Source: Lasiosphaeris hirsuta (lineage: Eukaryota; Ascomycota; Sordariomycetes; Sordariales; Lasiosphaeriaceae). From it: a stretch of DNA of 64,000 bases. The stretch lies in NCBI GenBank assembly GCA_030549175.1, contig JAUKUA010000007.1:2480001-2544000 (forward strand), given 5' to 3'. The notes under the pieces were generated by a model, which saw only the letters and a program-made list of their open reading frames with translations, was not told the origin of the DNA and searched no databases. A program made the position numbers and the translations under genes. This document shows, in pieces, positions 25,514 to 34,986 of the stretch (the first letter of the stretch is position 1; each line of letters begins with the position of its first letter).

Positions 25514-28500
25514 ATGGCATCCTCCGCCTCCACCGGCTTTCTCGGCCGGTCGAGTAGCAGTAACTCGAATATGCGCGGTCTGGTTCAATTCATTGCCGAT
25601 TTACGGAATGCGCGAGCCCGCGAGCTCGAGGAAAAGCGCATCAATAAAGAACTGGCTAATATCCGCCAAAAGTTCAAAGGTTTGCGCCGTCGCTGCACAG
25701 GTTCTCGTCTGGGGCCAGACTGACATGACTGTAGATGGTAACCTGAGTGGATACCACAAGAAGAAATACGTCTGCAAGGTGTGTCCTACTCGCATGGCAT
25801 GCTGGAGAGAGGAACATGAGCTGACGAATTAACACAGCTCCTCTACATATACATCCTCGGCTGGAACGTCGACTTTGGCCACCTCGAGGCCGTTAACCTA
25901 ATCTCGGCGAACAAGTACTCGGAAAAGCAGATTGGCTACCTGGCCATGACACTGTTTCTCCACGAGAAGCACGAGCTTCTGCACCTCGTCGTCAACAGCA
26001 TAAGAAAGGATCTCCTTGACCACAATGAACTTTTCAACTGCCTCGCGCTGCATGCCATCGCAAACGTTGGTGGGCGGGAGATGGGTGAAGCATTAAGCGG
26101 GGAGGTTCACAGGCTCTTGATTTCGCCGTATGTTCCCCAAAAGTTTAGGGCCGCTGAGTGCTTGACTGTATACTGACTTGCTATAGAACCTCCAAGGCTT
26201 TCGTAAAAAAGAAGGCCGCCCTGACTCTACTCCGATTATACCGGAAACATCCTGATATTGTTCAGCCCCAGTGGGCTGAACGAATAATATCACTGATGGA
26301 TGATGTTGATATGGGCGTGGCCCTTTCCGTGACATCACTTGTCATGGCGTTAGCCCAAGACAACATGGAGCAGTACAAGGGCGCATACGCAAAGGCCGCT
26401 GCTCGTATGAAACGGATTCTAATCGACGGAGAGTATGCCGCAGATTATTTATACTACAAGGTCCCCTGCCCGTGGATCCAGGTGAAGCTCCTGAGGCTGC
26501 TGCAGTATTTCCCTCCATCAGGTATGCTTGGAAACTCATCCTACTAACTTGGCCGTGTCTGACTGACATACCGCAGAGGACAGCCACGTCCGGGAGATGA
26601 TTCGGGAGTCACTTCAGAAGATACTGAATCTGGCCCTTGAGTCGAGTAAAAACGTGCAGCAAAACAATGCTCAAAATGCCGTTCTCTTTGAGGCTATCAA
26701 TCTTATTATCCACCTCGACACCGAGCATGCGTTGATGAAGCAGATCTCATCGAGACTTGGCCGTTTCATTCAGTCCAGGGAGACAAACGTTCGCTACTTG
26801 GGGCTGGAAGCCATGACCCATCTGGCCGCCCGAGCCGACACGCTCGATCCCATAAAACAGCACCAAGACGTCATCCTGGGCTCTCTTAAGGACAGAGATA
26901 TTAGCGTTCGGCGGAAGGGGCTAGATTTGCTGTACAGCATGTGTGATTCGACAAATGCCCAGGCTATTGTTGGAGAGCTGCTGCACTACCTTCAGAATGC
27001 TGATTTTGCGATCCGAGAGGAAATGGTGCTCAAAATTGCCATTCTGACGGAGAAGTATGCGACCGATGTGCAGTGGTATGTCAACATCTCGCTTCGCCTT
27101 ATTGCCATGGCGGGAGATCACGTCAGCGACGAGGTGTGGCAACGGGTGATCCAGATTGTCACCAACAACGAAGAGCTCCAAGTCTATGCTGCCCAGAACA
27201 TTCTTCAATATGTCAAGCAGGATCACTGCCATGAGACTCTCGTCAAGATTGGTGCCTACATCCTTGGCGAGTTCGGCCATCTTATTGCTGAGGAGAAGGG
27301 ATGCAGTCCTATCGAACAGTTCCTAGCACTACAGAGCAAGCTTCCAGCCTGCTCCTCAAGCACGCGGGCCATGATTTTGTCTTGCTTTATCAAATTTGTC
27401 AATCTGTTCCCTGAGATTAAGCCCCAGCTCGTGGGAGTATTTAACATCTACAGCCATACACTTGACTCGGAGCTGCAGCAGCGAGCGTGCGAGTATCTCA
27501 CCCTCGCGAGTCTGCCTTCAGACGACCTGCTGCGAACCCTCTGCGACGAAATGCCCCCATTCCCCGAACGCCAATCGGCCCTGCTTTCCCGGCTGCACCA
27601 AAAGCACGCTAATACCAGCGACAAGAGGACGTGGGTGGTTGGCGGGAAGGATGCCAACGCCGATACCACGGAGCTTAGCATGGCCAAGACTGCTGGTCTT
27701 AGGAGGACGTTCAGTACAAATGCCAATGCCAACGGAGACAGGGACGGAAATGCCAAGGCTTTCAATGGATCAAACGGGCACTCGACAATGAGCGATCTCA
27801 TTGGTCTTGATATGAACAATATCGGACCCGCAGAGGCCAAGGCGCTCAAGGTGCCTAACCTTGCGAGCGCTGCTCATTTATCGCCCAACTGGGAGAAGGG
27901 CTTCAACAAGCTATTGCTTAGGGCTGACGGCGTGTTGTTTGAAGACGGGCAGATACAGGTCGGTGTCCGGTCCGAGTACCGGGGCCAGATGGCTTGCCTG
28001 ATTCTGTACTTCACCAACAAAACGCCGGCGCTTGTCAGCTCCTTCACCACAACACTAGACTTGGACGAGAGTGAACGTCAAAACTTGACATGGGACGTCA
28101 AAGGCCTGCCCGACACAACGATCGCGCAGGGGGCACAGGCCCAGCAGGTCATCATGTTCGAGGCTAAGAAGGTGTTTGAGAAGAGCCCGACAATCCGGAT
28201 CAGCTATCTGGCTGGCGCGCTGCAAGCACTGACGCTCAAGCTGCCGGTGACGATCCATAAGTTTATGGACCCTGCCGAGCTATCGGCTGAGGATTTCTTC
28301 AAGCGGTGGAAGCAGATCGGCGGCGCACCGCGCGAAGCTCAGCGTATCTTTGGGCTGTCGGGCTTGAAGGACGGCGAGCGCGAGATGACGGACGGTTTTG
28401 TGCGGAGCGTACTAGAGGGATTCCGGTGGGGACTGCTGCATAACGTTGACCCCAACCAGAAGAACTTTGTGGGCGCCAGCGTGGTACATACCTCGGAGGG

Positions 28501-28772
28501 GGGCAAGTTTGGGTGTTTGTTACGGTTGGAACCGAATTATACCACACAAGTAAGCTTTTCGTATCCTCGGGCATATGTGGCTCTTGCTAACAGAACTTCA
28601 ACAACAGATGGTACGACTGACAGTCAGGGCGACAGAGGACAGCCTGCCCCCCGTCATTATCAAGATGATGGAGGAGAGGCTGGCGGCGGGTGTGTCAATC
28701 CGTCCGGAGAAGTACGAGGCGCCGACAGCGAGTGAGATTTCAGATTCTTTCAGAAATATAATGGTCAATTGA
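25514..28772 (+). CDS. APL3: AP-2 clathrin adaptor complex subunit alpha
   Basis: Model: exons 25514..25679, 25735..25778, 25838..26127, 26187..26521, 26577..28549, 28608..28772; introns 55, 59, 59, 55 and 58 nt; 990 aa. All junctions keep the frame. It is the large alpha subunit of AP-2, which binds PI(4,5)P2, cargo and clathrin at the plasma membrane. Hallmarks: [15 protein letters not shown] then [22 protein letters not shown], the HEAT-like adaptin trunk (about 25-590), an Asn/Gly-rich hinge (about 610-650), then the beta-sandwich and appendage domains (about 670-990). The last exon supplies the conserved appendage end; without splicing the frame would stop at 28735 in an unrelated sequence. 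Length is normal for fungi. Confidence 0.97.
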
Positions 28773-29707
28773 GTGGGCAGCCGCGGCCGTGTTAGGCCTT
28801 TAGGCAAGTAGGCGGCGAGATGGTGGGAGGATGAGGCAAGATTCAGGATTGAGTGCTGCCTCTAAAGGAGCGGGCAACACAGGGGATAGAGCAACGAGGA
28901 GCATGACGCGCCACCTTGCTCTATATCCTGTGTTGCCCATCTATTTAGAACCAACAACCAACCCTTGATCTGAATCTGAAAAGTGAGGGGCAAAGGGCAA
29001 CGAGGAACGAAGTCTGCTGCGTTGTTCTATATTATTGTACATACACACACACACAAACCCCCCCGCGGTCCCCTTCTGGAGACGTTTGTTGGCAGTGTGT
29101 TTCTTGCCGTTGCCGCATGCGATCGCTTGGGCACTGTGAAATCCAAGAGCTGCCAAGCAAATACCATGCCGATTCAGGTGACCAGTGCAGCCGTGGCCGC
29201 CGCAACCAAATGCCAAGCCGTCTCAACCCCCGCGCCCCACAAGCACAAGCACGAGCACAGACAGGGTGACAGGGTGGCGCAGGGTAAAGAGCTCTGCTCC
29301 CTAGTAGTTAGGAGTTGGGGTTCAAAACCAACGACGCAGAAGAGAGCTCTGAGGTCCTCTATGCATCTGCCCAGTCAATCTGGTCAATCATACTTATCAC
29401 AGCTGCACCCTAGGTATCACTGGCAGCCAGCCCTGCACACGCCGGCGTCGTATCCTTCACCCGACCCGAGTCGTGTCATTTTCTACTTTGATCCCAGACA
29501 AGTATGTGCGTCCAGCTCCTTCCTTCGAAGCTCGGATGGGGTCGCCTTCATCATGGTCACGTCCCAAGTGGCGACCCCGCCATCGCCCTTCTCTCCCTCC
29601 CCCACCTTGTCGTCCCAGGCCTGATGCCCCCAGGAGTGGGAATATACAGCTTATCGGAATAAATACTGACAGCCCGCCTCGAAGCTCTGCTGAGGCATCG
29701 CTACACC
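28773..29707. other. Intergenic region AP-2 alpha to ATG18
   Basis: It holds the AP-2 alpha 3' region, a strong hairpin (28872-28938), a CA repeat followed by a C run at about 29042-29064, and the C-rich ATG18 leader. Frames running through it (such as 28983-29624) start at a non-ATG codon and show no codon bias. No RNA gene was recognised. Confidence 0.6.
28872..28938. repeat. 23-bp near-perfect inverted repeat (hairpin) downstream of AP-2 alpha
   Basis: The arm at 28872-28894 begins GGGCAACACAGG and ends ATAGAGCAA. It pairs with 28916-28938 at 21 of 23 positions, with one two-base mismatch, around a 21-nt loop. It starts 100 bp after the AP-2 alpha stop, so it probably lies in the 3' UTR or just beyond. 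It could act in 3'-end formation or mRNA stability, or be a remnant of a small inverted-repeat element. Confidence 0.85.
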
Positions 29708-31249
29708 ATGTCGGGCGGCGCGCTCAACTTCATCACCTTCAACCAAGACCACAGCTGTCTTGCTGTCGGCACCTCCAAGGGCTTCCGCATCTACCACACC
29801 GACCCCTTTTCCAAGATCTTCAACAGCGACGATGGCAACGTTTCCATCATCGAGATGCTCTTCTCGACCTCGCTGGTTGCCCTCATTCTATCTCCAAGAC
29901 ACCTGATAATACAGAACACCAAGGTGCGTCCCCCGTCCCCCCCCCCCCCCCGGCCACTCGGCAACCAGATTCTCACATGCCTTCTTGTGACAGCGTGCGT
30001 CGGTTATCTGCGAGCTCACCTTTCCGTCCGCCGTCCTCGCCGTCCGCCTGAACAGGAAACGACTCGCGGTCGTCCTTGAGGAGGAGATTTACCTCTACGA
30101 TATCTCAAATATGAGCTTACTTTACACGATTGCGACGTCACCGAATCCAAGTGCTATCTGCGCTCTGTCGCCCTCGTCAGAAAATTGTTACATTGCATAC
30201 CCCCTCCCGAAGCCGCGTGAGGACCAAAACGATAGACGACCCGCCCATGCTCCTCCCCTGTCTACCTTCGTACCCCCAACATCGGGCGAGGTTCTCATCT
30301 TTGACACGGTCACACTAAAGGCCGTGAACGTCGTCGAGGCCCACCGCTCGCCACTGTGCTGCATAGCGTTGAATAGCGAGGGCACTCTGCTTGCCACGGC
30401 GTCGGAAACGGGCACCATCATCCGCGTCTTCAGTGTCCCGAAGGGCCAGAAGCTGTTTCAATTCCGCCGGGGCACCTATCCCTCAACCATATACAGCATG
30501 TCGTTCAACCTCAGCTCCACCCTGCTGTGTATCTCGTCGACATCCGATACCGTTCATATCTTCCGCCTCGTCAACGCGCCAGCCGGAGGCGCACCAGGCG
30601 GCTACAACACGCTACCAGATGCCGAATCGTCCGGAAATTCCCGCCCCGACCGCTGGTCGCGATCGAGAAGTTTTGACAGCAACGGTGAATCGCCTAATAG
30701 CGGCTCACCGCGTAGCGAGGCGACCGAATATGCTAGCGCCGCTGCATCAGGGATCCAGAGCGGGAACAACAACAGCTCCGCTGCGCATAGGAGGCAAAGC
30801 GGATCGTTTAGCAGCATGCTTCGTCGGTCATCACAAATTATGGGTCGCAGTGTGGCCGGTGTTGTTGGCTCGTATCTACCCCAATCGGTAACCGAGATGT
30901 GGGAACCACAGCGTGACTTTGCGAATATAAAGATTCCCAAGTCCACCAATGCGGCTTCCGCTCGCCCAGGCGGTATTGGCGTCGCTCCCCTGCGGAGTGT
31001 AGTGGCCATGAGCAGCAGTTCTCCACAGGTCATGGTGGTGACAAGCGACGGGGGTTTCTACGTCTTCAATATTGACATGGAGAAGGGCGGCGAGGGATAC
31101 CTAGTGAAGCAGTTCTCGTAAGTCGTGCCATCCTTTTTTTTTTTTGGGGGGGGGGGGGGGGGCCACCAAAAAAAATTGTCAGCTAATCGCAACCTCACAG
31201 CGTTCTTGATGGTGATGATAAGCTTGACGCCTCGGCGTACGGATCATAG
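29708..31249 (+). CDS. ATG18: Autophagy protein Atg18 (PROPPIN, PI3P-binding WD-repeat protein)
   Basis: Model: exons 29708..29923, 29994..31117, 31201..31249; introns 70 and 83 nt; 462 aa. Start context is CACCATG. Atg18 is a seven-bladed beta-propeller that binds PI3P and PI(3,5)P2 and works with Atg2 in phagophore growth and in vacuole morphology. The signature FRRG lies at residues 229-232 (FRRGTYPS), preceded by [20 protein letters not shown], the usual blade 5. A Ser-rich loop of about 90 residues follows ([10 protein letters not shown] to RSSQIMGRS). The end [16 protein letters not shown] is plausible for filamentous fungi. Odd points: intron 1 carries C15 (29937-29951) and intron 2 carries T12-G17. 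The frame stays open for about 120 codons past the TAG (see 31250-31621). Confidence 0.94.
29937..29951 (+). repeat. ATG18: C15 homopolymer inside ATG18 intron 1
   Basis: Fifteen C follow the donor GTGCGT by 8 bases. The tract occupies a fifth of a 70-nt intron and leaves the splice signals intact. Confidence 0.9.
31134..31162 (+). repeat. ATG18: T12-G17 compound homopolymer inside ATG18 intron 2
   Basis: Twelve T followed by seventeen G fill over a third of an 83-nt intron. The donor GTAAGT lies upstream, and a GCTAATC branch-like motif and CACAG acceptor lie downstream. Such tracts are prone to length change and to sequencing error. Confidence 0.9.
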
Positions 31250-31621
31250 GAATTGATCGACTCCGGCGGCAAAAATCCCGATGTTCCGCTCAAGCCCAAA
31301 CCTGATAATAATGCCAACCGAGGCAATAACATCGCTATAGCCGAGTCCAGAGCCCTCTCTCACTCTAAGGCCAAAGGCAAGGAGAAGGCTAAAGCACATG
31401 ATCCCCACGATGTGTCCAGCCCTAATTCTGTGCGGAGTAGCGAGGGCCAAGACCAGGACAAGCAGGAAACTAATCCTAGCCCAAGTACCAACCTAGCAAA
31501 CGATGAGTTTAGTGGGGTTAAGCCCACAGTCGGGAACCTCTTTACGAACAGTAGTGAGTCGTCTTCGGACGAGGAGCAGGCGTGGTTTAATACGCTTGAC
31601 GAGCAGCAAGATGATGCATAG
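31250..31621 (+). other. In-frame open extension beyond the ATG18 stop codon
   Basis: After the TAG at 31247-31249 the same frame runs without a stop for 123 codons to TAG at 31619-31621. The encoded stretch is hydrophilic, Ser/Asn/Asp/Glu/Lys-rich, and ends in an acidic segment with aromatic residues (SSDEEQAWFNTLDEQQDDA). There is no ATG near its start. Possible explanations: stop-codon readthrough, an alternative acceptor at 31350 that would skip the stop and keep the frame, a recent nonsense mutation, or chance. The acceptor at 31350 would need a 233-nt intron, much longer than its neighbours. Confidence 0.5.
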
Positions 31622-32786
31622 CGTTTGGCGTCTGATTTCTTTTTGGCCTTTTTTCTAATTCTGCTTATGGCTTTCTTTGCTCGGAGGCAGCCAATCTGTT
31701 GACGCAGCTCCAGATAAGAGTAGTAGCGAAATTGATTGTATAGGATAGGCTAATAAGGTCTGAGAGTGAGAGAGCGTCGTATATTCTACAAATGGGACTA
31801 GCCCAAGATGGAACGCATGTCTTTGTGCTGATGGTGCCGACTAAGCAAATGCCCAAATACTAGGCATGAGGGGCACAGGATGGTGACGATGTCCCATTTC
31901 ATTACAGAGATAAAGCAGGCGCTTGCTTTGTTTGCGGCAGGGCTACTCTTACACAAAAACCGGCAGCTCAACGGATAATACTAATCCTCATGATAACAAT
32001 ATACCCATTTTGCTTTTCAGTCTCGAGAAAAAAACCAACCATAAGTCTCACTCACAGATGATATGATATGGTATGACAAAAATAGTGGGATATAAATCAT
32101 CCCATATAACAATAGCACATACCCTGCGCTTCCCTCCAGAGCCCGAAGAAAGCCTGCGAGACAACCCGAATCCTAAAAACCCCCTTAGTCCGTGGATCGA
32201 TATCCCAAAAGGTTACCAGAATCAAATACACACCCAAAATGGAAAAGCAGCAATCCAAACGCCAGCCAGCTTTGCCTGAAAAGACTAGGACCATCAACCA
32301 ATCCAAACATGTGCCCAATACCAAAACAAAATCGCCACATAATCATATCCGTCATCCATCCATCGTCCGTCGTCATAGCGAGTGGCAATAAATAAACACA
32401 CAATAAGAACGATAAAAGGGGGCGCATCAACCCCATCCGCACAGCTCGATCAAAATGTTGCCTGAGGGGTGAAGGAGGGAATGAACAGCCTGCTTACTAG
32501 CCCCTCTCGTTACCCCCTACTGCTACTTTTGTGCAAGTCAATCCAATCCATCAGAAAAGTCGTGGTGAGGTATATTCGTGTTGCTGGATGTGCGGTATGT
32601 TCGGACATCCCATCTTGCTCCCGGCCACAAGTTGGAATAAGTGGGTGAGACCAGCTTGTTATCAGCAACGTCAATTGGGACAGCCCTAATTGGATCGGCT
32701 TGAAAGCCGTATCGAAGCCATGTAAACCTCATTTTCAAGGTATACACAAGAAGACCCCGGCTCGCGAGGCGTAGCCAGATCACTGC
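31622..32786. other. Convergent intergenic region ATG18 / PPS1
   Basis: This 1.2-kb interval lies between two 3' ends. It is somewhat AT-rich around 31700-32110 and 32330-32460, as expected for 3' UTRs and terminators. Short frames on both strands look random. I see no gene in it. Confidence 0.6.
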
Positions 32787-34986
32787 TCATCTCGCATACG
32801 GCCTATTCATGAGGGCAACCTCTCGCGCAATCTCTCCCCATTCAAGCTCCCTCTTGACGCTTCCGCCAACGGAGCCATCTTCGCAATCATCTTGCTCGGT
32901 TTCCTTCTGCGCCTGGAGCAGTTCCTCCCATTTCAGAAGCTCATATGCGAACCTGAGATGGGGCTGGATGATGACGTTCAGCCTTCGAGCACGGACAAAG
33001 CAGTAGGCCCGCGGGAACGACATGTTAAGGGACCGCATAACCTCCGCGATACAAATCGTAGCGCTGCGCGAAACTCCCACTCGGCAGTGGACGAGGGTAG
33101 CTGTGCCATTACGTCGGCCTCGTTCTAGAGTCAACTCGTCAACATTATCCCAGGAGAAACAGAGCTTGTACCAAAAACAGGGAGTTGGTCTTACCAATGA
33201 AATCCAAGCACCTCTCAAACTCATCCGTCAAGGGGTCAATACCGTTGTCTTGCACTCCCTGCACCATGCATGTATTCTCCACTCCCCACTCCTCCAGCTC
33301 GTCGTCCCGCCACATGGCCATCTCCCCCACGCTGAGGATCTGGCCAATGCCGAGCGACCTGAGCAGGTCTGGATTGTTGGCGTGCCCGAGGTTGCCAAGG
33401 TACATGTAACCCAGAACTCTGCTAGGAAAGGAACCGTCAAAGCCGGTAAACCATTTAGGCTCGTCCTTGACAAGTGCCGTGATATCAGCCAGGCTTTCAC
33501 CAGCGCGAAGTGGCGAATCGTGCAGGAGGCGAGGCGCAATGGCTGTCAGTAGTGCCACGTCCGAGGGGTACGCAAAAAAGTTCCGCTGCATCGTCGTGTG
33601 GAGGTTGAGCCAGGCATCGGGCACTGGCCGGCCCGTACTGAAGCTGTAGTACGCAATGGCGAGCAGTGTTGACTCGGTGTACCCGTCAGCGCAGTGTATG
33701 AGGATCTTCTTGGGTCGCTGCCTCAGCCCACTGGCTTCTTCGGCTGACTCCGACATAGGTATATCGCCGTCCCCGTCCGTCACGTTGCCAGGCAGGGATG
33801 GATGCGTGCCATGAGCCAAGTGGAAGATCCACTTGCAGGTTTCGAGGATGGTATCGGCCTCAGCGTGGGACCAAGTTGGTGCGAGAATACTCCCTGACGA
33901 CGGAAAGTCAATGTATTGCCTCGTAGACGCTTCGGTGACGCTATCGGCAATGGCTTGGAGGGCGCCATGGTCCAACCGCCCCATGTCGCTACACTCTATC
34001 AAGATGTCATAGCCCTGGGCTTCCTCGGTTGCTTGGTCAGGGGTCGGGCCCAGCCATACGTTGTGCGATATCTCAGAAGCCTCGGTCATGGTGTACATCT
34101 CGATCCTCTCTTGGTTGGGGAAGTCCAGTACACTTCCGGTTGGCCGGCCAGCCGAGTCAACGGCAACAATACTGCGGTGGTTTTCTTCAAAGTCGGAAAA
34201 GGGGCCGAGACAAATAAAAGTATTGTAGGCCGGCACATGATGTCTCTGAACCTCATGCTTGTTCCGCCACCTCCCCTGGGCGGCGGCGATGTCCCAGCCT
34301 AACTTGCGCACAGCCACCTCGTCATCACCATATACGATAATGTCCGACGTCATGGCCGACTTGGCGGCCTGGATCTGGAAATTGCGGACCGAGAAGCCCT
34401 CCCTCGGGTCAATGTCGAGAAACTCTGCGGCAGCGCCTCCGAGGTGCAGAAACTCGTGGGGGGCAATGGCACCCTTCAACCGGGAAACGGTCAAATCCCC
34501 ATCAGCCTTGACAAGGGTGATGCCACGGAGGCAAAGAGGAGTCTTCCTCAGGGCGCGTTTCCGGGCAACGAAGAAGGCCTGCTGGATCTGGTTCTGTGGG
34601 TGCAAACCATGGAACCAGGGGAAGACCTGCGCAGGGTCGGGTAGCGGTTGGCGGGAGACGTGGTCCAAGGCGGCGGCTACCTCCCCAACGTCAATCTTGT
34701 AGACGGATAGACGGCCAGAATCAACACGGATGTACTTGTCGGGAGGGGAAAGAAGCGACTGCTGTAGCCGGTCTTCGTCGCTACCAGGGGACGGCGGGGG
34801 CGTGCTGGGCTCCTCCTGCGGCACGGGCCCGGGGGGGCAAACGGGGATGTGCTTGTTAGGCACGGGCACGGAGCATGGCGAGGGCTGGGCGCCGATGTTC
34901 TCCAGCGTGAGGGGTGACGAGAGGGAGCCAATGCTGGAGGAAGAGTGGTGCGGAGCGATTGGCCGCGGGATAGCAATCGTTGCCAT
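32787..34986 (-). CDS. PPS1: Dual-specificity protein phosphatase, PPS1 family
   Basis: Model on -: exon 1 34986..33195, intron 33194-33125 (70 nt, GTAAGA...CTCTAG), exon 2 33124..32787; 709 aa. The family dephosphorylates Tyr and Ser/Thr, and in yeast PPS1 is linked to S-phase control. The C-terminal DSP domain (about 510-690) has the catalytic loop HCRVGVSRS with Cys611 and Arg617, split from the rest of the domain by the intron, and a candidate general-acid Asp in VQDNGID. A second loop, HCADGYTES (residues 431-439), resembles a PTP loop but has Glu438 where Arg is needed, so that domain should be inactive. The first 80 residues are Ser/Pro-rich and probably disordered. It converges on ATG18. 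Confidence 0.9.

Noticed and set aside
26597..28735. 712-codon unspliced reading of the AP-2 alpha main exon
   Set aside because: It leaves the conserved frame at 28549; splicing 28550-28607 restores the appendage C-terminus.
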